A DNA stretch of 64,000 bases, from NCBI RefSeq assembly GCF_902498995.1, contig NZ_CABVLY010000009.1, forward strand, positions 186,001 to 250,000, written 5' to 3'. Positions 1 through 8,570 of the stretch are shown here, in pieces (position 1 is the stretch's first letter; the number at the start of each line of letters is the position of its first letter). Both the position numbers and the translations under genes were made by a program. Under the pieces are notes generated by a model. It did no database searches, was not told the DNA's origin, and saw only the letters and a list, made by a program, of their open reading frames with translations. Source of the DNA: Burkholderia anthina. Lineage in GTDB: Bacteria > Pseudomonadota > Gammaproteobacteria > Burkholderiales > Burkholderiaceae.

Positions 1-11
1 AGGTGACAGGC

Positions 12-695
12 ATGAAACGCTCCACCGCAGACATCATTCGCGAATACGGCCCGTTCCCCGGCGGCGACGGCGTGCACGGCGTCACGTTCGACGGGCAGCA
101 CGTATGGTTCGCGTCCGGCGACAAGCTGAACGCGCTCGATCCGGAACGCGGCACGACCGTACGCACGCTCGACGTCGCCGCGCATGCCGGCACGGCGTTC
201 GACGGCCGCTACCTGTTCCAGATCGTCGAGGACCGCATCGAGAAGATCGATCCGGACTCGGGCCGCGTGCTCGCGACGATTCCCGCGCCCGGCGGCGGCG
301 CCGATTCCGGGCTCGCGTGGGCGGAAGGCACGCTGTGGGTCGGCCAGTACCGCGAGCGCAAGATTCATCAGGTGGATCCGCAATCGGGCGCCGTGCTGCG
401 CACGATCGAATCGAACCGCTTCGTCACCGGCGTGACGTGGGTCGACGACGAGCTGTGGCACGGCACGTGGGAAGCCGACCAGAGCGAGCTGCGACGGATC
501 GACCCGCACACGGGACAGGTACTCGAACAGGTCGACATGCCGCCCGGCATCGGCGTGTCGGGGCTGGAATCCGACGGCCGCGACACGTTCTTCTGCGGCG
601 GCGGCAACAGCGGCAAGCTGCGCACCGTGCGGCGCCCCGCGCATGCACGCGCGGCCGGTGACGATGCGACGACGGCCGAACCGGTCGAGCGCTGA
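12..695 (+). CDS. Beta-propeller protein, Vgb/YncE-like
   Basis: A 227-residue protein built almost entirely from four degenerate repeats of about 43 residues. Each ends in a turn of the form D-P-x-(S/T)-G-x-V-L (for example LDPERG, IDPDSG, VDPQSG, IDPHTG), which is typical of YncE, streptogramin-lyase-like and NHL-type propeller blades. Four visible blades are fewer than the usual six or seven, so it may be a small propeller or may oligomerise. No signal peptide or membrane segment is seen, which suggests a cytoplasmic protein. The ATG at 12 is preferred over the GTG at 3 because AGGTGA lies at the right distance before it. The substrate is unknown. Upstream context lies outside the window. 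Confidence 0.7.
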   Translation: MKRSTADIIREYGPFPGGDGVHGVTFDGQHVWFASGDKLNALDPERGTTVRTLDVAAHAGTAFDGRYLFQIVEDRIEKIDPDSGRVLATIPAPGGGADSGLAWAEGTLWVGQYRERKIHQVDPQSGAVLRTIESNRFVTGVTWVDDELWHGTWEADQSELRRIDPHTGQVLEQVDMPPGIGVSGLESDGRDTFFCGGGNSGKLRTVRRPAHARAAGDDATTAEPVER

Positions 696-873
696 TCCGC
701 TGATCGCCGGCAGGCAACCCGACCCGCCGCGATCCGCCGGCAAACAGGACCGGATCGCGACAACCTCGGCATCCCGCTCCATCCCGAGTGCAGAAGTGCA
801 GGAATGAACAAGACGCGGTCGCGCCTGCATCGTTAAGATGCGCGCTCGTCAGTCATTTTGTTCGGAGCAGTCG

Positions 874-1842
874 ATGCAGCGCGGTGTAGTGTATGGCGTC
901 CTCGCGGGCGCGTTGTGGGGCATGGTATTTCTCGTTCCGCGCCTGATGACCGATTTCTCGCCGCTGCTGCTGAGCGCCGGCCGCTATGCCATGTACGGCC
1001 TCGTGTCGCTGGCGGCCGCGCTGCCCGCGGCCCGTTCGCTGCTCGCGCGACTGACCCGCGAGGATCTCGTCGCGCTCGCGACGCTCGCGCTGATCGGCAA
1101 TCTCGCGTACTACATGCTGCTGTCCACCGCCGTGCACCTGATCGGCATCGCCCCCACGTCGCTGATCATCGGCGTGCTGCCCGTGACCGTCACGCTCGTG
1201 GGCCTCGGCGACCACGGCGCGGTCCCGCTGCGGCGCCTCGCCGCCCCGCTCGCGCTGGTGATCGCCGGCATCGTCTGCATCAACATCGACCTCTTCACGT
1301 CGGAAGCCGCGCAGGCGACGACGCTCAGCCAGAAGCTCGCCGGCATCGCGTGCGCAAGCGGCGCGCTCGCGAGCTGGACCTGGTACGCCGTCGCGAACGC
1401 GCGCTACCTGCAGCGCCACCATCATTTCAGCGGCAACGAGTGGTCGGTGCTGTGGGGTGTCGTGACGGGGCTGATCGGCGGCCTCTGCTGGGTCGCGATC
1501 CTCGCGCTGCCGTCCGGCACGGTGCAGGCGGCCGTCCCGGCGTCGCGCTGGCAGCTGTTCTGGGGGCTGAACCTCGCGCTCGCGATCGGCGCGTCGTGGC
1601 TCGGCAACGGACTGTGGAACGCAGCGTCGAAGCGGTTGCCGCTCACGCTGTCGGGCCAGCTGATCGTGTTCGAAACCGTGTTCGCGATGCTCTACGCGTT
1701 CGTCTACGATCACCGGATGCCGCGCACGCTCGAGATCGCGGCGCTCGCGCTGCTGCTGGCGGGCGTCTACGGATCGGTGCGCCGGCACAGCGACACGCAC
1801 GCCGGCGGCGCGGCCGCGAGCGCGAACAGCGCGGCCCACTGA
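874..1842 (+). CDS. EamA/DMT family inner-membrane transporter
   Basis: A 322-residue protein with about ten hydrophobic segments arranged as two EamA-type halves, the layout of the drug/metabolite transporter superfamily. It begins with the family-typical first helix (VYGVLAGALWGMVFLVPRL) and ends in a short hydrophilic A/H-rich tail. Such proteins export amino acids, metabolites or drugs; the substrate cannot be read from sequence. The ATG at 874 has GGAG seven bases upstream and starts directly at the first membrane helix, so the 12-residue longer reading from 838 is rejected. A TAAGAT element at 834-839 may be the -10 box. It stands alone, convergent with ratB. Confidence 0.85.
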   Translation: MQRGVVYGVLAGALWGMVFLVPRLMTDFSPLLLSAGRYAMYGLVSLAAALPAARSLLARLTREDLVALATLALIGNLAYYMLLSTAVHLIGIAPTSLIIGVLPVTVTLVGLGDHGAVPLRRLAAPLALVIAGIVCINIDLFTSEAAQATTLSQKLAGIACASGALASWTWYAVANARYLQRHHHFSGNEWSVLWGVVTGLIGGLCWVAILALPSGTVQAAVPASRWQLFWGLNLALAIGASWLGNGLWNAASKRLPLTLSGQLIVFETVFAMLYAFVYDHRMPRTLEIAALALLLAGVYGSVRRHSDTHAGGAAASANSAAH

Positions 1843-1902
1843 GCGCGGCCGCGCGTCTTGTCTGATGAATCGGGGCGCAGAAGGCGGATGGATTGGCACG
1901 CG

Positions 1903-2226
1903 TCAGCGCGCGTCCTTGTGCATCCACTTGCGGCCCTCGATGGAGCCTTCGCGACGGGTCTTGTCGACGCGCCGCTGGCGCGCGAGCTTCGGATCGACGA
2001 TCAGCGGGCGGTAGATCTCGACGCGGTCGTGGTCGGCGAGCGGCGCGTCGAGCGATGCGAGCTTGCCGAACACGCCGGTCTTCGCATGCGCGAGATCGAT
2101 CTCCGGGTGCCGCGCGAGCACGCCGCTCGCGTCGATCGCCTCGCGCACGGTCGCGCCGTCGGGCAGCGACACAGGGATCAGCGTCTGGCGATCCGGCAGC
2201 GCGTAGCAGACTTCGATCGACAGCAT
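1903..2226 (-). CDS. ratB: RnfH family protein (RatB)
   Basis: A 107-residue protein with the ubiquitin-like RnfH fold signature: an N-terminal LSIEVCYALPDRQ strand, an acidic middle, and the conserved ending VEIYRPLIVDPKLARQRR. RnfH/RatB (YfjF in E. coli) is found beside ratA in many proteobacteria, but its function is unproven. It follows ratA by only a few bases: the ratA stop at 2231-2233 is followed by GTG-ATG, and the ATG at 2226 was chosen. The tail is basic (K/R-rich). The two genes are almost certainly co-transcribed. Despite the name there is no good evidence that RatB is an antitoxin. Confidence 0.85.
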   Translation of the reverse strand: MLSIEVCYALPDRQTLIPVSLPDGATVREAIDASGVLARHPEIDLAHAKTGVFGKLASLDAPLADHDRVEIYRPLIVDPKLARQRRVDKTRREGSIEGRKWMHKDAR

Positions 2227-2230
2227 CACG

Positions 2231-2668
2231 TCACCCCTTCCCGTAGCGCTGGTCGGCGCGCTTGACGAACGAATCGACGAACGTGTTCGCGATATGGCTG
2301 AACACGGGCCCGATGATCTTCTCGAGCAGGATGCTGGAGAACTCGTAGTGCAGCGCGAATTCGATCTTGCACGCATCGGCGCGCAGCGGGATGAAGCGCC
2401 ACGAACCCGTGAACTTCTTGAACGGGCCGTCCGCGAACTCCATGTCGATCCGCGTCGGACGCTGCTGCGTGTTGCGCGTCGCGAAATGCTGCTTGATGCC
2501 CTTGAAGTTGATATCGATGCGCGCCTCCATCCCGCTGTCGTCCTGACGACGGACTTCGACGCCGCCGCACCACGGCAGGAAATTGGGGTAGTCGGCCACG
2601 TCGGTGACAAGGTCGAACATCTGTTCCGCCGAGTGGCGGATCAATACGGTTTTCTGGACATCTGCCAT
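2231..2668 (-). CDS. ratA: RatA family protein (START/polyketide cyclase-like)
   Basis: A 145-residue member of the START-like (coenzyme Q-binding/COQ10-type) fold. Diagnostic stretches are the N-terminal KTVLIRHSAEQMFDLVTDV, the central YPNFLPWCGG and the C-terminal FSHIANTFVDSFVKRADQ. In E. coli RatA (YfjG) was reported to block 70S assembly by binding 50S subunits; the mitochondrial relative Coq10 binds ubiquinone. Both roles remain possible here. It is divergent from smpB across 98 bp and is followed immediately by ratB. The length is normal for the family and no residue is obviously missing. Confidence 0.88.
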   Translation of the reverse strand: MADVQKTVLIRHSAEQMFDLVTDVADYPNFLPWCGGVEVRRQDDSGMEARIDINFKGIKQHFATRNTQQRPTRIDMEFADGPFKKFTGSWRFIPLRADACKIEFALHYEFSSILLEKIIGPVFSHIANTFVDSFVKRADQRYGKG

Positions 2669-2725
2669 AAATCGCGCGGCATCGCCTTAAGTGAGAACGC
2701 AAGCCGGGCGATTGCCGCCCCGCTT

Positions 2726-2734
2726 TGCTAAAAT
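2726..2734 (+). promoter_or_regulatory. Candidate extended -10 of smpB
   Basis: TGCTAAAAT is an extended -10 (TGn followed by a 5/6 match to TATAAT), 32 bases before the smpB start. No convincing -35 lies at 16-18 bases, which is tolerated for extended -10 promoters. Inferred from sequence only. Confidence 0.35.
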
Positions 2735-2766
2735 CGTGATTTTAAACGAGTTGGCCCGATCCTTTC

Positions 2767-3213
2767 ATGAGCATCATCGACAACAGGAAAGCGCACTTCG
2801 ATTATCACATCGAGGAACGCTACGAGGCGGGGCTCGTGCTGGAGGGCTGGGAAGTCAAGGCGCTGCGCGCCGGCCGCGGCCAGATCAAGGAAGGTTACGT
2901 CGTCGTCAAGAACGCCGAGATCTTCCTGATCGGTACCCATATCAGCCCGCTGCCCGAAGCCTCGACGCACATCACCCCCGATCCGGTCCGCACGCGCAAG
3001 CTGCTGCTGCACCGTGAGGAAATCAAGAAACTGATCGGCAAGGTCGAGCAGCGCGGCTACACGCTCGTACCGCTGAACTTCCACTACAAGGGCGGTCGCG
3101 TAAAATGCGACATCGCGCTCGCGAAGGGCAAGAAATTGCACGACAAGCGTGAAACCGAGAAGAAACGCGACTGGGAACGCGAAAAGGCCCGCATCATGCG
3201 CGCCGGCACCTGA
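2767..3213 (+). CDS. smpB: SsrA-binding protein SmpB
   Basis: A 148-residue protein matching SmpB along its full length. It binds tmRNA and is required for trans-translation, which rescues stalled ribosomes and tags the truncated peptide. Visible hallmarks are the oligonucleotide-binding barrel ([39 protein letters not shown]), the [24 protein letters not shown] basic C-terminal tail that enters the mRNA channel, and the expected length. The tmRNA gene ssrA is not in the window. It is divergent from ratA, another ribosome-associated protein, and is followed by a hairpin terminator. Confidence 0.97.
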   Translation: MSIIDNRKAHFDYHIEERYEAGLVLEGWEVKALRAGRGQIKEGYVVVKNAEIFLIGTHISPLPEASTHITPDPVRTRKLLLHREEIKKLIGKVEQRGYTLVPLNFHYKGGRVKCDIALAKGKKLHDKRETEKKRDWEREKARIMRAGT

Positions 3214-3237
3214 TTCGCCCAGCCTGCATCGCAAACG

Positions 3238-3270
3238 ACACGGCCCGCTCGACGCGGGCCGTGTTGCTTT
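3238..3270 (+). terminator. Hairpin terminator after smpB
   Basis: An 11-bp GC-rich stem (ACACGGCCCGC / GCGGGCCGTGT) with a five-base loop is followed by TGCTTT. It lies 24 bases past the smpB stop and before the convergent SPFH gene. The T-run is interrupted, so it may be weak or may serve both strands. Confidence 0.65.
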
Positions 3271-3317
3271 CTACGGTATGAGGCGCCGGAGCCGATCGCC
3301 GTGCGTTCGGCGCACGC

Positions 3318-4253
3318 TCAGCCCTTGCCGCCCGCGGCCGGTGCCGCGCTCTTCACGATCGTCAGCGCCGATGCGATCGCCGTGCCCAGATCCGACAGGT
3401 TCGACGGCACGATCAGCGTATTGCCCTGCTTCGCGAGGTTCGAGAACGCGCCGACATACTGCTCGGCGACCTTCAGGTTCACGGCGTCCATCCCGCCTTG
3501 CGACTGGATCGCCAGCGCGATTTTCTGGATCGCCTGCGCGTTCGCCTCGGCAACCGCGAGAATCGCGGCCGCCTCGCCCTGCGCCTGGTTGATCGCGGCC
3601 TGCCGCTCGCCTTCCGACTTCTGGATCGCCGCCTCGCGCGCGCCCGACGCGAGGTTGATCTGCTCCTGCTTGCGGCCCTCGGAGGCGGCGATCAGCGCAC
3701 GCTTTTCGCGCTCGGCGGTGATCTGCGCCTGCATCGCGTGCAGGATCTCCTTCGGCGGCGTCAGGTCCTTGATTTCGTAGCGCAGCACCTTCACGCCCCA
3801 GTTCGCCGCGGCCTGGTCGAGCGCCGACACGATGTTGTGGTTGATGAAGTCGCGCTCCTCGAAGGTCTTGTCGAGCTCGAGCTTGCCAACCACCGAGCGC
3901 AGCGTCGTCTGCGCGAGCTGCGTGATCGCCAGCACGAAGTTGCTCGACCCGTACGACGCCTTCATCGGATCGGTGACCTGGAAGTACAGCACGCCATCGA
4001 CCTGAAGCTGCGTGTTGTCGCGCGTGATGCAGACCTGGCTCGGTACGTCGAGCGGAATTTCCTTCAGCATGTGCCGGTATGCGATCCGGTCGACGAACGG
4101 CAGCACGATATTGAGACCGGGCGACAGCGTCGCGTGATAGCGCCCGAAACGTTCGAGCACCCACGCATGCTGCTGCGGCACGATCTTCACCGTCTTCGAC
4201 ACGATCACGATGGCGATGACGAGCAGGACGACCCAGATGACCAGCGTATCCAT
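3318..4253 (-). CDS. SPFH/band 7 (stomatin/QmcA-like) membrane protein
   Basis: A 311-residue protein with one N-terminal membrane helix (about residues 3-22) followed by a band 7/SPFH domain (IVPQQHAWVLERFGRYHATLSP and following) and an Ala/Gln/Glu-rich coiled coil (about residues 200-260, KRALIAASEGRKQEQINLA). This is the QmcA/stomatin arrangement. Such proteins oligomerise at the membrane, organise microdomains and often regulate FtsH or other proteases. The nfeD-type gene lies directly upstream in the same direction, the classic stomatin-NfeD operon, which supports a role in membrane quality control. The precise partner is unknown. Confidence 0.9.
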   Translation of the reverse strand: MDTLVIWVVLLVIAIVIVSKTVKIVPQQHAWVLERFGRYHATLSPGLNIVLPFVDRIAYRHMLKEIPLDVPSQVCITRDNTQLQVDGVLYFQVTDPMKASYGSSNFVLAITQLAQTTLRSVVGKLELDKTFEERDFINHNIVSALDQAAANWGVKVLRYEIKDLTPPKEILHAMQAQITAEREKRALIAASEGRKQEQINLASGAREAAIQKSEGERQAAINQAQGEAAAILAVAEANAQAIQKIALAIQSQGGMDAVNLKVAEQYVGAFSNLAKQGNTLIVPSNLSDLGTAIASALTIVKSAAPAAGGKG

Positions 4254-4286
4254 GAAGCGTTCCCTCCTTGTTGTATCAGTGGACGA

Positions 4287-4721
4287 TCAGCCCGCGGGTT
4301 TCGCTACGACGACGAGGCAGTTGCCGCGCACGGCACTCACCTGATACACGCGCGCATCGTCGCGCTCGCCGCGCGCGAGCTCGACGTCCCAGTCGGCGCC
4401 GCGATACTGCACGCGCGCGCGGCCGTCATGCCACGCGTCGACCGTGACGGTCGCGCCGATATCGAGATTGACGTCCGGATTCGTCGACGTATCGCGCTTC
4501 TGCTTGCGCCCGAGCCCCGAGCGGCGCAGCACGACCATCGCGATGATCGCGACCGCGGCGGCCGCGCCGAACTGCGCATGCGGCGCGAAGCCCGCGAGCT
4601 GCAGCAACGCGCCCGCGAGAAAGCCGAGCGCGATCATCAACAGATAGAACGTGCCGGTCAGCAATTCGGCCACGACCAGCACGCCGCCCCCGATCCACCA
4701 GAACAGATGCCCCGACATCAT
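4287..4721 (-). CDS. NfeD family membrane protein
   Basis: A 144-residue short-form NfeD protein. Two or three hydrophobic helices (WWIGGGVLVVAELLTGTFYL, LMIALGFLAGALLQL, AAAAVAIIAMVVL) are followed by a C-terminal OB-fold domain (NLDIGATVTVDAW to VRGNCLVVVAKP). It lacks the protease domain of long NfeD proteins. The ATG at 4721 is chosen because GGAG lies six bases before it; a second ATG follows at once at 4718. It precedes the SPFH gene by 33 bp, and NfeD proteins are known partners of SPFH proteins. The ppsA terminator separates it from the upstream gene. Confidence 0.85.
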   Translation of the reverse strand: MMSGHLFWWIGGGVLVVAELLTGTFYLLMIALGFLAGALLQLAGFAPHAQFGAAAAVAIIAMVVLRRSGLGRKQKRDTSTNPDVNLDIGATVTVDAWHDGRARVQYRGADWDVELARGERDDARVYQVSAVRGNCLVVVAKPAG

Positions 4722-4764
4722 TGCGGTCTCCAGAAAAACATCCCCGACGCATACCGACAAACAA

Positions 4765-4792
4765 AAACACCCCGGTGCTTACCGGGGTGTTT
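4765..4792 (-). terminator. Rho-independent terminator of ppsA
   Basis: A perfect 12-bp stem (AAACACCCCGGT / ACCGGGGTGTTT) with a GCTT loop. On the minus strand it is followed by a TTTTTGTTTG tail. It sits between the ppsA stop (4870) and the nfeD-like start (4721). Confidence 0.85.
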
Positions 4793-4869
4793 ATAGCATG
4801 AAGCTTGCATTTTGCCTTCAACGAAAGCGCGGCAGCACCGCCCTTTCGTCGAATCGGCATGACCGGGCG

Positions 4870-7269
4870 TTACTTCCGGTTCGCCAGCGCCTGCCACGTA
4901 TCGATGATCGTGTCGGGGTTCAGCGAGATCGACACGATGCCTTCGTCGGTCAGCCATTCCGCGAAATCCGGGTGATCGGACGGGCCCTGGCCGCAGATCC
5001 CGACATACTTGCCCATCTTGCGGCAGGTGTCGATCGCACGCTTCAACAGGAACTTGACGGCCGGGTCGCGTTCGTCGAAGTCGGCGGCCAGCAATTCCAT
5101 GCCCGAGTCGCGGTCGAGGCCGAGCGTAAGCTGCGTGAGGTCGTTCGAACCGATCGAGAAACCGTCGAAGTGTTCGAGGAACGCTTCGGCGAGGATCGCG
5201 TTGGTCGGGACTTCGCACATCATCACGAGGCGCAGGCCGTTCTCGCCGCGCTTCAGGCCGAACTTCTCGAGCAGGCCGACGACACGTTCCGCCTGCTTCA
5301 CGGTGCGCACGAACGGCACCATGATCTCGACGTTGGTCAGGCCCATCTCGTCACGCACGCGCTTCAATGCGCGGCATTCCATCTCGAACGCCTGTGCGAA
5401 GTCTTCGGCGATGTAGCGCGACGCGCCGCGGAAGCCCAGCATCGGGTTTTCTTCGTCCGGCTCGTAACGCGAACCGCCGATCAGCTTCTTGTACTCGTTC
5501 GACTTGAAGTCGGACAGGCGCACGATCACGGGCTTCGGATAGAACGCCGCGGCGATCGTCGCAACGCCTTCCGTCAGCTTGTCGACGTAGAACTGGCGCG
5601 GCGACGCATGACCGCGCGCAACGCTCTCGACGGCCTTCTTCAGATCCTGGTCGATGTTCGGGTACTCGAGGATCGCCTTCGGGTGCACGCCGATGTTGTT
5701 GTTGATGATGAACTCGAGACGCGCGAGGCCAACACCGCCGTTCGGCAGTTGCGAGAAGTCGAACGCGAGCTGCGGGTTGCCGACGTTCATCATGATCTTG
5801 ACCGGGATTTCCGGCAGTTCGCCGCGCTGCACTTCCGTGACTTCCGTCTCGAGCAGCCCGTCGTAGATCTTGCCTTCGTCGCCTTCCGCGCACGACACGG
5901 TAACGAGCGCGCCATCCTTCAGGATGTCGGTCGCGTCGCCGCAGCCGACGACTGCCGGCACGCCGAGCTCACGCGCGATGATCGCCGCGTGGCAGGTACG
6001 GCCGCCACGGTTCGTGACGATCGCCGACGCACGCTTCATCACCGGCTCCCAGTTCGGGTCGGTCATGTCGGCCACCAGCACGTCGCCCGGCTGCACGCGT
6101 TCCATTTCCGACGGATCCTGGATCACGCGCACGGGGCCCGCGCCGATCTTCTGGCCGATCGCGCGGCCCGTCGCCAGCACCTGCGACTGGCCCTTCAGCT
6201 TGAAGCGCTGCTCGGCCTTGCCGCTCGCCTGGCTCTTCACCGTTTCCGGACGTGCCTGAAGGATGAAGATCTTGCCGTCGCGGCCGTCCTTGCCCCACTC
6301 GATGTCCATCGGACGCTGGTAGTGCTTCTCGATGATGACCGCGTACTTCGCGAGCTCGATCACGTCTTCGTCGGTGATCGAGTAGCGGTTGCGCTGTTCG
6401 TGCGGCACGTCGACCGTCTTCACGCGGCCCGGCTCGCCCGGCTGCGTGAATTCCATCTTGATCAGCTTCGAGCCGATCGAGCGGCGGATGATCGGGTACT
6501 TGTCCTGCGCGAGCGTCGTCTTGAACACGTAGAACTCGTCCGGGTTCACCGCACCCTGCACGACGGTTTCGCCCAGGCCGTAGCTCGACGTGATGAACAC
6601 GGCGTCCTTGAAGCCCGATTCGGTGTCGATCGTGAACATCACGCCGGCTGCGCCGACGTCCGAGCGGACCATGCGCTGCACGCCGGCCGACAGCGCGACT
6701 TCCGCGTGCGTGAAGCCCTTGTGCACGCGATACGAGATCGCGCGGTCGTTGTACAGCGACGCGAACACGTGCTTCATGCGGTCGAGCACGTCCTCGATGC
6801 CGACGACGTTCAGATACGACTCCTGCTGACCGGCGAACGATGCGTCGGGCAAGTCTTCCGCGGTCGCGGACGAACGCACGGCGAACGACAGCTCGCCCGG
6901 CGAGCCGCTCTTCAGGATTTCGAACTGTGCGCGGATTTCCTGCTCGAGACGTGCCTGCATCGGCGCGTCGACGATCCACTTGCGGATTTCGGCACCGGCT
7001 TCGGCGAGCGCCTTCACGTCGTCGATGTCGAGCGACTCGAGACGCTTGGCGATGCGATCGGTCAGATCGTTGTGCTTGAGGAAATCGCGGAAAGCGAGCG
7101 CGGTCGTGGCGAAACCGGTGGGGACGCGAACGCCTGCCTCGGACAGCTGGCTGATCATCTCGCCGAGCGACGCATTCTTGCCGCCCACGATCTCCACATC
7201 GGTCATCCGCAACTGCTCGAACGGGATTACATACGCCTGGTCCTTTGCGACGTTTGCTGCGTTAGTCAT
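4870..7269 (-). CDS. ppsA: Phosphoenolpyruvate synthase (pyruvate, water dikinase)
   Basis: A 799-residue enzyme that converts pyruvate, ATP and water to PEP, AMP and phosphate, the entry to gluconeogenesis from C3 compounds. The three expected parts are visible: an N-terminal ATP-grasp nucleotide domain (from [11 protein letters not shown] through [21 protein letters not shown]), the swivelling phosphohistidine domain with [15 protein letters not shown] (the His is residue 427), and the C-terminal PEP/pyruvate barrel ending in [17 protein letters not shown] with the catalytic Cys. The ATG at 7269 has AGGGG upstream; the 13-residue longer form is rejected. It is divergent from its regulator ppsR and carries its own terminator. 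Confidence 0.97.
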   Translation of the reverse strand: MTNAANVAKDQAYVIPFEQLRMTDVEIVGGKNASLGEMISQLSEAGVRVPTGFATTALAFRDFLKHNDLTDRIAKRLESLDIDDVKALAEAGAEIRKWIVDAPMQARLEQEIRAQFEILKSGSPGELSFAVRSSATAEDLPDASFAGQQESYLNVVGIEDVLDRMKHVFASLYNDRAISYRVHKGFTHAEVALSAGVQRMVRSDVGAAGVMFTIDTESGFKDAVFITSSYGLGETVVQGAVNPDEFYVFKTTLAQDKYPIIRRSIGSKLIKMEFTQPGEPGRVKTVDVPHEQRNRYSITDEDVIELAKYAVIIEKHYQRPMDIEWGKDGRDGKIFILQARPETVKSQASGKAEQRFKLKGQSQVLATGRAIGQKIGAGPVRVIQDPSEMERVQPGDVLVADMTDPNWEPVMKRASAIVTNRGGRTCHAAIIARELGVPAVVGCGDATDILKDGALVTVSCAEGDEGKIYDGLLETEVTEVQRGELPEIPVKIMMNVGNPQLAFDFSQLPNGGVGLARLEFIINNNIGVHPKAILEYPNIDQDLKKAVESVARGHASPRQFYVDKLTEGVATIAAAFYPKPVIVRLSDFKSNEYKKLIGGSRYEPDEENPMLGFRGASRYIAEDFAQAFEMECRALKRVRDEMGLTNVEIMVPFVRTVKQAERVVGLLEKFGLKRGENGLRLVMMCEVPTNAILAEAFLEHFDGFSIGSNDLTQLTLGLDRDSGMELLAADFDERDPAVKFLLKRAIDTCRKMGKYVGICGQGPSDHPDFAEWLTDEGIVSISLNPDTIIDTWQALANRK

Positions 7270-7642
7270 ACAAGCCCCTAAGTGTGAAAAAAATGCTCGA
7301 TTGCGCAAGTGGGCTCGGACGCGGGCGCTTGCAAAAAGGCGCGGCGCGTCTTGCGCAACCTGTTAGATAAACAATCGCAGGACGGAATCGCTTCCGACCC
7401 GATTTGCAAAAATCCCGGCAGAAAGGCGATATATTCATACCAATCGCCGAACTTGCCGGGAGTTTTGGATCAAACGGCAAGCCCTGGGTGCCGTTTGCAC
7501 CCTGCCCCCGCAATTGCTTATCCAACAGGTTGCCGCTATTCTACCGTGCCGGCTGCCGGATGTGGCGCGACCTTGTCACTGCGTCTGGAGGCGAACCTCC
7601 AGCCGTCCGCGCAACTGCCCTTCACGCTCGACGCCCAGATTC
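7270..7642. promoter_or_regulatory. Divergent ppsA/ppsR control region
   Basis: This 373-bp gap holds no gene. It must carry promoters for both divergent genes. Two copies of the perfect palindrome TTGCGCAA occur at 7301-7308 and 7351-7358, exactly 50 bp apart, on the ppsA side. A possible ppsR promoter lies at 7514-7542. No clear ppsA -35/-10 pair was found. The region is more AT-rich than the flanking genes. Confidence 0.55.
7514..7542 (+). promoter_or_regulatory. Candidate ppsR promoter
   Basis: TTGCTT (7514-7519) and TATTCT (7537-7542) are separated by 17 bp, about 100 bases before the ppsR start. Match to consensus is only 3/6 and 4/6, so this is tentative. Confidence 0.3.
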
Positions 7643-8458
7643 ATGCTGCCTACCGTTTTCATCGTCTCCGACGGCACCGGGATCACTGCCGAAACCTTCG
7701 CGCATTCGATCCTCTCCCAGTTCGACCAGAAATTCCGCCTCGTGCGCGTGCCGTTCGTCGACTCGCTCGAGAAAGCCTATGCGACCGTCGAAAAGATCAA
7801 CGACGCCGCCGTGCACGACGGCCGTCGCGCGATCGTGTTCACGACGCTCGTCGACAGCGAGTCGAACGACATCGTCAAGCGCTCGAACGCGCTCGTGCTG
7901 GACATGTTCCAGCGCTTCGTCGAGCCGCTCGAACAGGAGCTGGAGCTCAAATCGAGCCATGCGATGGGCCGCGGCCACCAGAATGCCGATACCGACGAAT
8001 ACAAGACGCGGATCGAGGCGATCAACTTTTCGCTCGCGCACGACGACGGCCAGTCGAACCGCAACCTGTCGGAAGCCGACGTGATCCTGGTCGGCGTGTC
8101 GCGCAGCGGCAAGACGCCGACGAGCCTGTATCTCGCGATGCAGTACGGCGTCAAGGCGGCCAACTACCCATTGATTCCGGAAGACTTCGAGCGCGGCAAG
8201 CTGCCGTCGGCGCTGTCGCCGTACAGCGAGAAGCTGTTCGGGCTGTCGATCGATCCGCAGCGCCTGTCGGAGATCCGCAACGAGCGCCGCCCCGGCAGCA
8301 AGTACGCGGCGCCCGAGAATTGCCGCTACGAGATCAACGAGGCCGAAGCCATGATGCGCCGCGAAGGGATCAAGTGGCTGTCGTCGACGCACAAGTCGAT
8401 CGAGGAGATCGCGACGACGATCCTGCAGGAGATCCGTCTCGACCGGCAGTCGTACTGA
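7643..8458 (+). CDS. ppsR: PEP synthase regulatory protein (kinase/pyrophosphorylase)
   Basis: A 271-residue DUF299 protein. It opens with TVFIVSDGTGITAETFAHS and has a P-loop-like GVSRSGKTPTS (residues 151-161). Family members switch PEP synthase off by ADP-dependent phosphorylation of a Thr next to the catalytic His and on by Pi-dependent dephosphorylation. The target fits: ppsA has the RTCH motif, with Thr two residues before His427, and lies divergently next door. The ATG at 7643 begins exactly at the conserved N-terminus; a 43-residue extension reading from 7514 has no family counterpart. A bidirectional-looking terminator follows. Confidence 0.95.
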   Translation: MLPTVFIVSDGTGITAETFAHSILSQFDQKFRLVRVPFVDSLEKAYATVEKINDAAVHDGRRAIVFTTLVDSESNDIVKRSNALVLDMFQRFVEPLEQELELKSSHAMGRGHQNADTDEYKTRIEAINFSLAHDDGQSNRNLSEADVILVGVSRSGKTPTSLYLAMQYGVKAANYPLIPEDFERGKLPSALSPYSEKLFGLSIDPQRLSEIRNERRPGSKYAAPENCRYEINEAEAMMRREGIKWLSSTHKSIEEIATTILQEIRLDRQSY

Positions 8459-8500
8459 TCGCCTGCCCGCTGACGGCCGTCAGGCCGCCGTGAAGAACAA

Positions 8501-8527
8501 AAAAGGCCGCGTCGGACGCGGCCTTTT
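8501..8527. terminator. Bidirectional terminator
   Basis: GGCCGCGT / ACGCGGCC stem with a CGG loop, flanked by AAAA on the left and TTTT on the right, so it can act on both strands. It lies between the convergent ppsR and TrmH-family genes. Confidence 0.85.
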
Positions 8528-8570
8528 CGTTTGTTGCGGCGTACCTGCAGGCACGCCGCGCGTCACGTCG

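Noticed and set aside
2231..2668. ratA-ratB as a true toxin-antitoxin mobile module
   Set aside because: Both are conserved core genes with normal codon use, no mobility signals and no antitoxin fold in RatB.
4651..7281. An 876-codon open frame antisense to ppsA
   Set aside because: Composition is typical of a mirror frame and ppsA on the other strand is unmistakable.
7404..7435. TTGCAA and TATATT as a promoter in the ppsA/ppsR gap
   Set aside because: Spacing is 20 bp, outside the functional range.
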